From the NCBI GenBank assembly GCA_934167365.1, contig CAKPKU010000003.1, forward strand, positions 1 to 50,305: 50,305 nucleotides of DNA, in the 5' to 3' direction. The translations under genes and the position numbers were made by a program. Source of the stretch: an uncultured Clostridia bacterium. GTDB taxonomy: Bacteria; Bacillota; Clostridia; TANB77; CAG-508. The notes below the pieces were generated by a model that saw only the letters and a program-made list of their open reading frames with translations, had not been told where the DNA came from and made no database searches. Shown one piece after another: positions 15,298-23,541 of the stretch; position 1 is the first letter of the stretch; each line of letters opens with the position of its first letter.

Positions 15298-15350
15298 TAC
15301 TAGTTAAATATTAAGTAATAACTATATTACAGTATCTTAAAAAAATTATA

Positions 15351-15379
15351 TAGACAAAAAAAATGTATAGAGGTATAAT
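15351..15379 (+). promoter_or_regulatory. Promoter of the patatin-like gene
   Basis: TAGACA (15351-15356), 17 bp, TATAAT (15374-15379). Confidence 0.65.
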
Positions 15380-15412
15380 AACAAATATCTAAAAATGGAT
15401 GGAGGAAAAAAT

Positions 15413-16291
15413 ATGAGCATAGGAGTAGCATTAGCTGGTGGAGGATTAAAAGGAGTAGCATACATAGGAGCATTAAAAGCATTTGAAGATTTAGGAATAA
15501 AAATAGACTTTTTATCAGGAACTAGTTCAGGGAGTATGGCAGCAAGTTTATATGCAATAGGATGTACTCCAGATGAAATGAAAAAAATAATATTTGAATC
15601 ATATAAAGAGCTAGTAAAAATACCAAAAAAGCCAATTATATCTTCAGTAGGAACATACATAACAAAAAAACAACTAAAATTAGAAGGATTAATTTCAGGA
15701 GAAAGAGTAGAAAATTTAATTCAAGAAGCGGCATCTAAAAAAAATTATAACAACATAAATGAAATAAAAATACCACTAGCAATTGCAACTGTAGATACTA
15801 TATCTACAAAAGAATGTATTTTCATGTCAAAAAATTACAATCTAAAAAATGACCATATAGATTATATATATGACATACCAATAGGTAAAGCAGTTAGATC
15901 AAGTATGGCATTTCCAGGAATATTTACAACAAGCAAATTTAAAAAATACAATTTTATAGATGGAGGAACAAAAGATAACTTACCAGTAAAAGTACTAAAA
16001 GACATGGGAGCAGATATAACAATTGGTTTAAGCTTTAAATTAGATGACTATGATGCAGAAAACCAAAACGTTCTTAGCATATTATTAAGAACAGTAGATA
16101 TATTTTCATTAAAAGATGTAATATCAGCACAAAAAGAGGCAAGTATAGCAATAGAAATTGATGCAAAAGGAACTAGCTTAATGGTAATAGATGATATTGA
16201 TAAATGTATAGAAGTTGGTTATAGATCAATAATGGATAATAAAGAAAGCATATTAAATTTAATAAAAAATAAAGAAAAAAATGAAATTTAA
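15413..16291 (+). CDS. Patatin-like phospholipase (RssA/YchK type)
   Basis: A 292-aa serine hydrolase of the patatin family. It has the oxyanion loop GGGLKG at 9-14, the GxSxG nucleophile motif GTSSG with S38, and the partner Asp D183 in FIDGGTKDNLPV, forming the Ser-Asp dyad. It is predicted cytoplasmic (no signal peptide) and to act on phospholipids or other acyl esters. The start at 15413 follows GGATGGAGG; an ATG at 15395 overlaps that site and is rejected. Single gene, ending at a strong terminator shared with the convergent gene. Substrate unknown. Confidence 0.88.
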   Translation: MSIGVALAGGGLKGVAYIGALKAFEDLGIKIDFLSGTSSGSMAASLYAIGCTPDEMKKIIFESYKELVKIPKKPIISSVGTYITKKQLKLEGLISGERVENLIQEAASKKNYNNINEIKIPLAIATVDTISTKECIFMSKNYNLKNDHIDYIYDIPIGKAVRSSMAFPGIFTTSKFKKYNFIDGGTKDNLPVKVLKDMGADITIGLSFKLDDYDAENQNVLSILLRTVDIFSLKDVISAQKEASIAIEIDAKGTSLMVIDDIDKCIEVGYRSIMDNKESILNLIKNKEKNEI

Positions 16292-16411
16292 AAGTACATT
16301 TACGTATAAATACTGCAACTATTCAACATATTTTAAATAGACAGTTATATAATAAATTAAGTGGTGGTAGAATTAAATATATAGGGGAGTATAAAACTAG
16401 CATTATTATAT

Positions 16412-16466
16412 AAAAAGCATCTTATTAAATATATTATTTACAATATATCTAGTAAGATGCTTTTTA
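16412..16466. terminator. Bidirectional terminator between convergent genes
   Basis: AAAAAGCATCTTATTAAATA and TATCTAGTAAGATGCTTTTT form a long stem with A/T runs on both sides, serving the patatin-like gene (+) and the 115-aa gene (-). Confidence 0.8.
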
Positions 16467-16478
16467 TTAAAATATTAA

Positions 16479-16826
16479 TTAGATTTTTATAACAATATTA
16501 TTAGCTCTTAAATAGTTTATAAGATTATTAATATTTATAGTATAATCAGAAATTGACATTTTTTTTATATTATTTAAAATATTATTAACATATTTACTTT
16601 GGGTTTTTTCAGGATAAACTCTACCTTGGTTTCTGAAGCACTCTAATTGGTAGATTAAACTTTCAGTAGTTTTTACAGATGAAATTAAATTTAAGCAAGC
16701 TATAAAAAGCAATTGTTTCATAGGCTTTGTAATAGATAATTCATTTATTTTTATTATTAATTTGTTATTTGTAGTAGGATTAATCATCTGATTAGAATTA
16801 TTTAAAATAATAAGCTCTCTATTCAT
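16479..16826 (-). CDS. Unknown 115-aa protein
   Basis: Asn- and Ile-rich, mixed helical protein (KPMKQLLFIACLNLISSV, NNLINYLRANNIVIKI) with no signal peptide, a possible hydrophobic helix at 38-52 and three cysteines. I recognise no family. GAGGAGTGATGAG precedes the ATG on the minus strand, and a TTTACT-18-TATAAT promoter lies just upstream, so it is expressed on its own, divergently from hpf. The motif RNQGRVYPEKTQSKYV in the middle is its most distinctive stretch. Confidence 0.6.
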   Translation of the reverse strand: MNRELIILNNSNQMINPTTNNKLIIKINELSITKPMKQLLFIACLNLISSVKTTESLIYQLECFRNQGRVYPEKTQSKYVNNILNNIKKMSISDYTININNLINYLRANNIVIKI

Positions 16827-16851
16827 AACTCATCACTCCTCTAGTTTACAT

Positions 16852-16881
16852 ATTATATCACGAATTAATTATTATAGTAAA
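16852..16881 (-). promoter_or_regulatory. Promoter of the 115-aa gene
   Basis: On the minus strand TTTACT (16876-16881), 18 bp, TATAAT (16852-16857) with an upstream TGA. Confidence 0.55.
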
Positions 16882-16915
16882 GAAAATATTTATAAAAAAT
16901 AAAATAGAAATTTAC

Positions 16916-16944
16916 TTGAAAAAAGAAATAAAAGAATATATAAT
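16916..16944 (+). promoter_or_regulatory. Promoter of hpf
   Basis: TTGAAA (16916-16921), 17 bp, TATAAT (16939-16944). An in-frame TTG at 16916 is the -35 itself and so is not the start of hpf. Confidence 0.7.
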
Positions 16945-16993
16945 GAGAGTACAGCATATACAAAACAAAAGATACTATGGAAGGAGTGGTTTT

Positions 16994-17524
16994 ATGAACA
17001 TAAAAATTACAGGAAAAGACCTTAAAGCAACAGAAGCAATTAAAGAGTATGTTGAGAAAAAATGTGAAAGACTACAAAAATACACAGAAGATGAATTAGA
17101 AGTCAAAGCAACAATCAAAACAGAAGGAAATGAGCAAGTTGCAGAGCTTTCTACAAATATAAATGGAAATATTTATAGAGCAGTATCAGAGCAGAAAGAT
17201 TTATATGCATCTATAGATAAGGATATTGATATAATAGAAGGTCAAATCAGAAAAATGAAAACAAAAAAAGAAAAACAAATGACTTCAGAATCAATCAAAG
17301 ATTATGAATACATAAGTTTTAATGAGGAAAGTCACCAAGTAGAAAATGAGGTATTAAAAAATCAATACTATGAGGTAAGACCAATGAATGTCGAAGATGC
17401 AAAATTAAAATTGCAAAATTCAAGAAACATGTTTTTAACATTTGTAAATGCTGATACACAAGAAGTTAATGTAATTTTTAAATTAAAAGATGGAGTTAAC
17501 TTTGGTTTAGTTGAACCAGAATAA
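16994..17524 (+). CDS. hpf: Ribosome hibernation promoting factor, long form
   Basis: 176 aa. The N-terminal domain, residues 1-95 (MNIKITGKDLKATEAIKEYV), binds the 30S decoding region. A linker (KEKQMTSES) leads to the C-terminal dimerisation domain, about 120-176 (YYEVRPMNVEDAKLKLQ, FVNADTQEVNVIFKLKDG). Two-domain HPF joins two 70S ribosomes into inactive 100S dimers, typically in stationary phase or in spores. AAGGAGTGG precedes the ATG at 16994. Monocistronic with a strong terminator. Confidence 0.95.
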   Translation: MNIKITGKDLKATEAIKEYVEKKCERLQKYTEDELEVKATIKTEGNEQVAELSTNINGNIYRAVSEQKDLYASIDKDIDIIEGQIRKMKTKKEKQMTSESIKDYEYISFNEESHQVENEVLKNQYYEVRPMNVEDAKLKLQNSRNMFLTFVNADTQEVNVIFKLKDGVNFGLVEPE

Positions 17525-17536
17525 AAATATAGATAT

Positions 17537-17567
17537 AAAAGAGAAACTGTTTGACAGTTTCTCTTTT
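17537..17567 (+). terminator. Intrinsic terminator of hpf
   Basis: AAAAGAGAAACTG (17537-17549) pairs exactly with CAGTTTCTCTTTT (17555-17567). Confidence 0.88.
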
Positions 17568-17653
17568 ATCTTATGGGTAATTATAATTTGGTAATTAAAT
17601 AGCTAAAGTAGAGAAATTACAAATAAATTTAAATTTTATTTGTAAAATTTTTT

Positions 17654-17696
17654 AACAAAACTTTTGTTTGACTTTTTTGGATAAATATGTTATCAT
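17654..17696 (+). promoter_or_regulatory. lexA promoter with an overlapping palindrome
   Basis: TTGACT (17668-17673), 17 bp, TATCAT (17691-17696) with an upstream TGT. The perfect odd palindrome AACAAAACTTTTGTT (17654-17668) touches the -35 and is a candidate operator, possibly for LexA itself. It does not match the Bacillus-type GAAC-N4-GTTC SOS box. Confidence 0.55.
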
Positions 17697-17724
17697 TTTT
17701 TTAATATTGTTAAGGGGTGATAAA

Positions 17725-18405
17725 ATGCCAAGAAAGAAAAGTATTGAATTAGGGAAAAGGGAAGTTGATATACTTAATTTTATAGAAAAACAAATAAAAC
17801 AAAACGGATATCCACCATCAGTAAGAGAAATAGGAAAATCTGTAGGTTTAAGTTCTACTGCAACTGTACATGGATATTTAACAAAATTAGAGCAAAAAGG
17901 CTATATAAAAAAGGAAAATCAAAAAGGAAGAACATTACGACTAATAAAATGCACAAAAGATCAAAATAATAATCCAAATAATCAACAAATAGAAGAAAAA
18001 ACAGAAGGAAAAAATTTATATACAAAAAAAGAATTAGTAGAAGTACCAGTAGTAGGAAAAATAACAGCAGGTGCACCTATATTAGCAGTGGAAAATGTAT
18101 CAGATACATTCCCAATACCTTTAGACTTTGTAGGAAATTCAGAATGTTTCATGCTAACAGTAAGTGGTGAAAGCATGATAGAAGCAGGTATATTAGATGG
18201 AGATTATATATTGGTAAAAAAACAAAATGTAGCAAGAAATGGTGAAATAGTAGTTGCATTAATTGAAGATGAAGCAACAGTAAAAACATTTTATAAAGAA
18301 TCAGATCACATACGATTACAACCAGAAAATAGCACAATGGATCCAATAATAGTAAAAAACTGTGAAATTTTAGGTAAAGTAGCTGGAGTATTCAGAAAGT
18401 TATAA
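17725..18405 (+). CDS. lexA: LexA, SOS repressor
   Basis: A 226-aa repressor of DNA-damage genes. The N-terminal winged helix (VDILNFIEKQIKQNGYPPSV, LSSTATVHGYLTKLEQKGYI) binds DNA. The C-terminal S24-type domain self-cleaves at A115-G116 in ITAGAPI, using S150 (SGESM) and K187 (ATVKTF) once RecA is activated. The linker after residue 70 is longer and Asn-rich (DQNNNPNNQQ). The start at 17725 follows AAGGGGTGA. An upstream in-frame TTG (17668) coincides with the -35 box. The next gene is 13 bp downstream and probably in the same transcript. Confidence 0.95.
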   Translation: MPRKKSIELGKREVDILNFIEKQIKQNGYPPSVREIGKSVGLSSTATVHGYLTKLEQKGYIKKENQKGRTLRLIKCTKDQNNNPNNQQIEEKTEGKNLYTKKELVEVPVVGKITAGAPILAVENVSDTFPIPLDFVGNSECFMLTVSGESMIEAGILDGDYILVKKQNVARNGEIVVALIEDEATVKTFYKESDHIRLQPENSTMDPIIVKNCEILGKVAGVFRKL

Positions 18406-18418
18406 AAGGAGAATTTAT

Positions 18419-18913
18419 ATGAGTAGAATGAAAACTTTTTTTATATATTTCCTTATATTTATAGGTTTTTATATAGTAAGTAGTTTATTAATAGATGCAT
18501 ATATAAAAACATCATACTATAAAATAAGTTCATATGAAATAAATGTAGACAAAGCATCAGTTACAATAATGAGTGCAAAAGCCTCAAAAGATGATGGGCA
18601 TATAGAAGGAAAAATATATAATAACACAGAAGAAAACATAACAGATAAATATATGAAAGTAGAATTATTCTCAGATAATAATATAAGCTTAGGAAAAGAA
18701 TATGTAAAAATTGATGAATTAAATCCTAAGGATATAAAGGACTTTAAAATAAATTTTACATGTGATAATGTAAAAAGTTTTAAAATAACATTAATAACAC
18801 CTGAAGAAAAAGCAAAAGAAGATGAAGAAAAAAATAAGCCATTGATTCAACTTAATGAAAATAAGGAAGTTGAAGAAATTACAAATCAATTAAAGCCAGG
18901 ATTTAATAATTAA
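18419..18913 (+). CDS. Membrane-anchored protein with FxLYD-like domain, unknown function
   Basis: 164 aa. One N-terminal membrane helix (residues 5-26) and an extracytoplasmic beta-rich domain (HIEGKIYNNTEENITDKYMK, ISLGKEYVKIDEL) resembling FxLYD-type domains of lipoproteins and stress proteins. The tail is highly charged (EEKAKEDEEKNK). AAAGGAG lies before the ATG. It follows lexA by 13 bp, so it may be SOS-induced by co-transcription, possibly like the small membrane proteins that halt division (inference only; no sequence match). Confidence 0.6.
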   Translation: MSRMKTFFIYFLIFIGFYIVSSLLIDAYIKTSYYKISSYEINVDKASVTIMSAKASKDDGHIEGKIYNNTEENITDKYMKVELFSDNNISLGKEYVKIDELNPKDIKDFKINFTCDNVKSFKITLITPEEKAKEDEEKNKPLIQLNENKEVEEITNQLKPGFNN

Positions 18914-18939
18914 ATGTATCGTAAAGATACATTTTTTTT
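18912..18939 (+). terminator. Intrinsic terminator of lexA and its partner
   Basis: AAATGTATC pairs with GATACATTT around GTAAA, followed by T residues; it starts at the stop codon. Confidence 0.8.
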
Positions 18940-18967
18940 GTAAAATCAAAATAATCTTCGAAAATGT

Positions 18968-18996
18968 TTGCTATTTTTACCAATGTGTAATATAAT
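18968..18996 (+). promoter_or_regulatory. Promoter of mreB
   Basis: TTGCTA (18968-18973), 17 bp, TATAAT (18991-18996). Confidence 0.65.
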
Positions 18997-19051
18997 CGTA
19001 ACAAAATTGAAATAAAAGCGTAATATTATACCTGAAAGGAAAGATGGAAAA

Positions 19052-20059
19052 ATGTTTGGTTGGGGGCAAGATATTGGAATTGATTTAGGAACAGCCACAG
19101 TAATTGCATATGTAAAAGGAAAAGGAATAGTACTAAGGGAGCCATCAGTGGTTGCAGTAGATAGTAATACAAATGATGTATTAGCAGTAGGAAGAGAAGC
19201 AAGAAGAATGTTAGGAAGAACACCAGGAAATATTGTAGCTACAAGACCGCTAAGAGAAGGAGTAATATCAAATTATACAGTAACAGAAAGAATGCTAAAA
19301 TATTTTATAAGCAGAGTATGTGGAAGATTTATTTTTGCACCAAGAATAATGATTTGTATACCATCACAAGTTACAGAAGTTGAAAAAAAAGCTGTAATTG
19401 ATGCTGCAACACAAGCAGGTGCAAGAAAAGTCTATTTAATAGAAGAGCCAATTGCGGCAGCAATAGGTGCAGGAATAGATATATCAAAGCCATGCGGAAA
19501 TATGGTAGTAGATATAGGAGGAGGAACTACAGATATAGCTGTAATATCATTAGGTGGATCAGTAGTAAGTACATCATTAAAAATAGCTGGAGATAAATTT
19601 GATGAATATATAGTTAAATATATAAAGAAAAAACATAATATAATGATAGGTGAAAGAACAGCTGAAGACCTAAAAATAAATATAGGTTGTGTATATCCAA
19701 AAATGCAAGATACAGAAATGGATATAAGAGGAAGAGACTTAATAGATGGTTTACCAAAAACAGTAACAGTATATTCAAGTGAAATGCTTGAAGCATTGAT
19801 AGAGCCAGCATTAATGATTGTAGATGCAGTTCATTCTGTATTAGAAAGAACACCACCAGAGCTAGCAGCAGATATAAGTGATAAAGGAATATATATGACA
19901 GGTGGAGGATGTTTAGTAGATGGTCTAGATAAATTATTACAAGAAAAAACTGGAATAAATGTAATGATAGCACAAGATGCAATATCTTGTGTGGCTTTAG
20001 GAACAGGAAAAGCACTAGATACATTAGATACATTAGATGCAAAAGGAAGTAGAAGATAA
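19052..20059 (+). CDS. mreB: MreB/Mbl, rod-shape actin homologue
   Basis: A 335-aa bacterial actin that guides lateral wall synthesis at the membrane. ATPase motifs: phosphate-1 GIDLGTA near 9-15, EEPIAAAIGAG, phosphate-2 MVVDIGGGTTDIAVI and the adenosine motif MTGGGCLVDG. The N-terminus FGWGQDIGID carries a short amphipathic membrane stretch. GAAAGGAAAG precedes the ATG. mreC and mreD do not follow: the gene ends at a terminator facing rnhA, so it is more like the solitary mreB/mbl genes of Firmicutes. MreB and Mbl cannot be told apart here. Confidence 0.92.
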   Translation: MFGWGQDIGIDLGTATVIAYVKGKGIVLREPSVVAVDSNTNDVLAVGREARRMLGRTPGNIVATRPLREGVISNYTVTERMLKYFISRVCGRFIFAPRIMICIPSQVTEVEKKAVIDAATQAGARKVYLIEEPIAAAIGAGIDISKPCGNMVVDIGGGTTDIAVISLGGSVVSTSLKIAGDKFDEYIVKYIKKKHNIMIGERTAEDLKINIGCVYPKMQDTEMDIRGRDLIDGLPKTVTVYSSEMLEALIEPALMIVDAVHSVLERTPPELAADISDKGIYMTGGGCLVDGLDKLLQEKTGINVMIAQDAISCVALGTGKALDTLDTLDAKGSRR

Positions 20060-20068
20060 AAGTATAAT

Positions 20069-20109
20069 AAAAAGCTTAATATTAAAATAAGTTTAGTATT
20101 AAGCTTTTT
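20069..20109. terminator. Bidirectional terminator between mreB and rnhA
   Basis: AAAAAGCTTAATATT (20069-20083) and AGTATTAAGCTTTTT (20095-20109) pair with one mismatch, flanked by A and T runs. Confidence 0.82.
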
Positions 20110-20116
20110 ATATTTT

Positions 20117-20551
20117 CTATAAATTATTAATAGCATTTCTAGCCAATTCATCACATCTATTATTAAGTTCATTATCACTATGGCCTTTTACTTTATTAAA
20201 TGTAACTTTATGTATTTTTGTTAGATTATAAAGCTCTTGCCAAAGCTCTTTATTTTTTACTGGTTCGTTTCCAGAAGTTTTCCAACCCTTTTTCATCCAA
20301 TTATAAATCCAACCTTGATTGAAACAATTAACAACATAAGCACTATCACTATATACATTAACTATACATGGATGTTTTAAAAGTTTTAAAGCCTCTAAAA
20401 CAGCGGTAATTTCCATAATATTATTTGTAGTATTTTTACATCCACCAGAAATTTCTTTTTTTACATTTTTGTAAATAAGAACAGCACCCCATCCACCAGG
20501 ACCAGGATTACCTGAGCATGCACCATCAGTATAAATTGTTATTTCATCCAT
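20117..20551 (-). CDS. rnhA: Ribonuclease H (type I)
   Basis: 144 aa (EC 3.1.26.4); it cuts the RNA strand of RNA-DNA hybrids. All catalytic residues are present: D9 (YTDGACSGNPG), E47 (NIMEITAV), D69 (YSDSAYV), H124 (KGHSDNELN) and D134 (NRCDELA). The basic handle (WMKKGWKTSG) is E. coli-like. The start at 20551 follows AAAGGATTG; a start six codons further upstream lacks spacing for a ribosome site. Transcribed alone, convergent with mreB. Confidence 0.95.
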   Translation of the reverse strand: MDEITIYTDGACSGNPGPGGWGAVLIYKNVKKEISGGCKNTTNNIMEITAVLEALKLLKHPCIVNVYSDSAYVVNCFNQGWIYNWMKKGWKTSGNEPVKNKELWQELYNLTKIHKVTFNKVKGHSDNELNNRCDELARNAINNL

Positions 20552-20602
20552 TTTTTTCAATCCTTTCAAACTTTACTATTGTTATATTGTAAATTTTATG
20601 AT

Positions 20603-20631
20603 ATTATAACAGTAAATTTTGAATACAACAA
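20603..20631 (-). promoter_or_regulatory. Promoter of rnhA
   Basis: On the minus strand TTGTTG (20626-20631), 17 bp, TATAAT (20603-20608) with an upstream TGT. Confidence 0.6.
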
Positions 20632-20949
20632 TACATTTATAAAAATATATAATTTATTACTACCCAGAAAAATGTAAACTAATTGTTTGGTAAATTTTTT
20701 TATACAATAGGAAAATGTAAATTACATAATTAAATTAACTTTTTTATATGTAAATATTTTTCCAATTATAAAAAATATTTATCTGACATTTTTAGTAACT
20801 AAAATCTGTGTAGTATTTTTATGTGATGTGTGAAGCTAAAAGATGTAAATTAAAGCTATTTGATTAGATATAAAATGTATGTAGAATATAAAGATGATGT
20901 ATAAACGAAAAAAAATCAATAGCAAAAAATATAAAGGAGGATGTGCAAA
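20632..20949. other. Gene-free stretch between divergent rnhA and tmcAL
   Basis: About 310 bp, very AT-rich. No open frame with a ribosome site and no structured RNA are recognisable. A promoter for tmcAL must lie here, but only weak candidates are visible (TTGATT at 20860). Confidence 0.5.
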
Positions 20950-22188
20950 ATGAAAGAAATTAGAACTTTAGGTATTATTGCCGAATACAATCCCTTTCAT
21001 AATGGGCATATGTATCATCTTCAAAAGGCAAAAGAGGAAGCAGGGGCACAGTATACAATATGTGTTATGAGTGGAAATTTTGTTCAAAGAGGTACAACTT
21101 CAATAATAAATAAATGGAAAAAAGCAGAATTAGCTTTACAAAACGGTATAGATTTAGTAATAGAATTGCCAACTATATATAGTGTATCAAGTGCAGAAAA
21201 TTTTGCACAAGGAGCAATAAAATTATTAGAAAGCCTAGGAATAGTAGATGGAATTTCTTTTGGAGCAGAAACAAGTGATTATGGGGCATTAAATAATATT
21301 GCAACAATATTGTCAGATGAACCAAAAGTATATAAAGATCTATTAAATAAAGAGCTAAAAAAAGGATTATCATTTCCCAAAGCTAGAGAAAATGCTTTAA
21401 TGTTGTATTTAAATGATAATAAAAGATATGTTGATATATTACATTCGCCTAATAATATTCTTGCAATAGAGTATTTAAAATCACTTAAGAAAATAAAATC
21501 TACAATACAACCAATACCAGTAAAAAGAGAAAAAGTTTATTATAATGATGATAAAATAGTAGATGATTTTGCAAGTGCAACAGCTATAAGATCAATGCTA
21601 AAAAATAAACAATTTGGAGACATACGAAAAGTAGTTCCAGATGTTACATATGAAGTATTAAGAAAAGAAAGTGAGCTTGAAAATATAGTATTGGATTTAT
21701 CTAGTTACGAAAAAGAGCTAATATATACGTTAAGAAAAATGACAGTAAAAGAAATAGAAGATTTACCAGATGTAACAGAAGGATTAGAACATAGTATAAA
21801 AAATGCAGTAAGTATGTCTAATGATATAAATCATATTTTAGATGTGATAAAATCCAAACGATATACACAAACAAGATTGCAAAGAATATTAATTTATGCA
21901 CTATTAGGAATAACTAAAAAAGATGTTATAGCAAGTAGAAAAGTAAATCCATATATACGAGTATTAGGATTTAATGAAAAAGGAAGGGATTTAATTTCAA
22001 GAATAAATAAACAAAACCCAAAAGCAACGGTAATAACATCAGTAAAAAAATTCAAAACTAGCAATAATAGTAAAGTATATTCAAGAATGCTAGATATAGA
22101 TATTTTTTCAACAGATGTATACACAATAGCATGTAAAAGTAATCCAATAGCGAATTTAGATTATACGAATAATATGGTAATTATTTAA
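20950..22188 (+). CDS. tmcAL: tRNA(Met) cytidine acetate ligase TmcAL (YlbM)
   Basis: A 412-aa nucleotidyltransferase-fold enzyme that uses ATP and acetate to make N4-acetylcytidine at C34 of elongator tRNA-Met. Key features are GIIAEYNPFHNGH with the HxGH motif at H17/H20, VMSGNFVQRG, ELPTIYSVSSAENFA and, further on, SPNNILAIEYL. The C-terminal helical domain is present. Length is normal. Two ATGs are possible: the one at 20941 touches AAAGGAGG with no spacer, so 20950 is chosen. The EndoQ gene follows by 32 bp. Confidence 0.93.
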   Translation: MKEIRTLGIIAEYNPFHNGHMYHLQKAKEEAGAQYTICVMSGNFVQRGTTSIINKWKKAELALQNGIDLVIELPTIYSVSSAENFAQGAIKLLESLGIVDGISFGAETSDYGALNNIATILSDEPKVYKDLLNKELKKGLSFPKARENALMLYLNDNKRYVDILHSPNNILAIEYLKSLKKIKSTIQPIPVKREKVYYNDDKIVDDFASATAIRSMLKNKQFGDIRKVVPDVTYEVLRKESELENIVLDLSSYEKELIYTLRKMTVKEIEDLPDVTEGLEHSIKNAVSMSNDINHILDVIKSKRYTQTRLQRILIYALLGITKKDVIASRKVNPYIRVLGFNEKGRDLISRINKQNPKATVITSVKKFKTSNNSKVYSRMLDIDIFSTDVYTIACKSNPIANLDYTNNMVII

Positions 22189-22220
22189 CAGTTAAATAAC
22201 AAAAAGAAAGGACAAATAAT

Positions 22221-23435
22221 ATGAACGAAATTTTTGCAGATTTACATGTACATATAGGTAGAAGTGAAAACGGAAAACCAATAAAAATAACAGCTGCAAG
22301 ATCTCTTAATTTTGCTAACATAGCAAAAGAATGTGCTGATAGAAAAGGGATAAATGTAGTTGGAATAATAGATTGTGCATCTCCATATGTTATTGAAGAT
22401 ATAGAAAACTTCCTAAAAACAGGAGAAGCATATGAAATTGAAGATGGAGGAATAATATATAAAAATAAAGTATGTATTATTTTAGGTAGCGAGATAGAAA
22501 CTTCAGAGAAAAATGAAAAGGGAAAAACAGGTAGTGCTCATAATTTATGTTATTTCCCAAAATTATCAGATATAAAAGCTTTTTCAAAAGAAATGAGTAC
22601 ACATATAAAAAATATTACATTAAGTTCGCAAAGAGCAAATATATCTGCATATGAACTAATTGATATTGTAGAAAAATACAATGGTGTGCTTATACCAGCA
22701 CATGCATTTACACCACATAAGAGCTTTTATGGAAATTGTACAGATAGATTAGGAAAAATATTTAAAGAAAAATATGATCGAATTCCAGCAATAGAGCTTG
22801 GTTTGAGCTCTGATACATATTTAGCTGATATGATATCTGAATTGGAAAATAAAACTTTTATAACTAATTCAGATGCTCATTCATTGCCAAAAATTGCAAG
22901 AGAATATAATAAAATATTAGTGGAAGATATAAGCTTTAAAGAGCTATTAAAGGCAATCAAAAATGAAGATGGCAGAAAAATTGTAGCAAATTATGGATTA
23001 GACCCAAAACTTGGAAAATATCACAGAACATATTGTGAAGATTGTGAAAGACCAATAGAAGGAAAAGCACCAATTTTTAAATGTGATAAATGTAATGGAA
23101 CAAATATAACAATGGGCGTTTTTGATAGAATAGAATATATAAAAGATAAAAAAGAGACTAAAAGTCCAAGCTTTAGACCACCATATATATATCAAATACC
23201 ATTAACATTTATTCCAGGGGTTGGTGGAAAAACAATAGAAAAACTATTATCAAATTTTGAAACTGAAATGAATATATTACACAAATTATCAAAAGATGAT
23301 ATAGAAGGTATTGTAGGCGAAAAAATGGCAAATGTAATAGTGAATGCTAGATCTGGAAATATAAATATACAATCTGGAGGTGGAGGAGTATACGGAAAAG
23401 TAACTGTTCCGCAAGATAAAAAGGAAGTTTGCTAA
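22221..23435 (+). CDS. Endonuclease Q family, PHP-domain DNA-repair nuclease
   Basis: 404 aa. The N-terminal PHP metal-dependent domain begins FADLHVHIGRS (D7, H9, H11) and continues with GSEIET, IPAHAFTPHKS and NSDAHS. A four-Cys zinc ribbon follows near 273-295 (CEDC ... CDKC). The C-terminus is helix-hairpin-helix-like (FIPGVGGKTIEKLLSNF, VGEKMANVIVNA). This order is that of EndoQ, which nicks DNA 5' to deaminated bases (uracil, hypoxanthine, xanthine); the role is taken from studied archaeal and Bacillus homologues. AAAGGAC precedes the ATG. It is probably in an operon with tmcAL. Confidence 0.88.
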   Translation: MNEIFADLHVHIGRSENGKPIKITAARSLNFANIAKECADRKGINVVGIIDCASPYVIEDIENFLKTGEAYEIEDGGIIYKNKVCIILGSEIETSEKNEKGKTGSAHNLCYFPKLSDIKAFSKEMSTHIKNITLSSQRANISAYELIDIVEKYNGVLIPAHAFTPHKSFYGNCTDRLGKIFKEKYDRIPAIELGLSSDTYLADMISELENKTFITNSDAHSLPKIAREYNKILVEDISFKELLKAIKNEDGRKIVANYGLDPKLGKYHRTYCEDCERPIEGKAPIFKCDKCNGTNITMGVFDRIEYIKDKKETKSPSFRPPYIYQIPLTFIPGVGGKTIEKLLSNFETEMNILHKLSKDDIEGIVGEKMANVIVNARSGNINIQSGGGGVYGKVTVPQDKKEVC

Positions 23436-23541
23436 TATTAAATCATTTTGTGTACAAACATTTAAACACAGGCTATTTATTGTTCTATTTCAAAATAAAA
23501 TGAATAAAAATTATGTATAAGATTTTAATTTTGGAGGAGCA

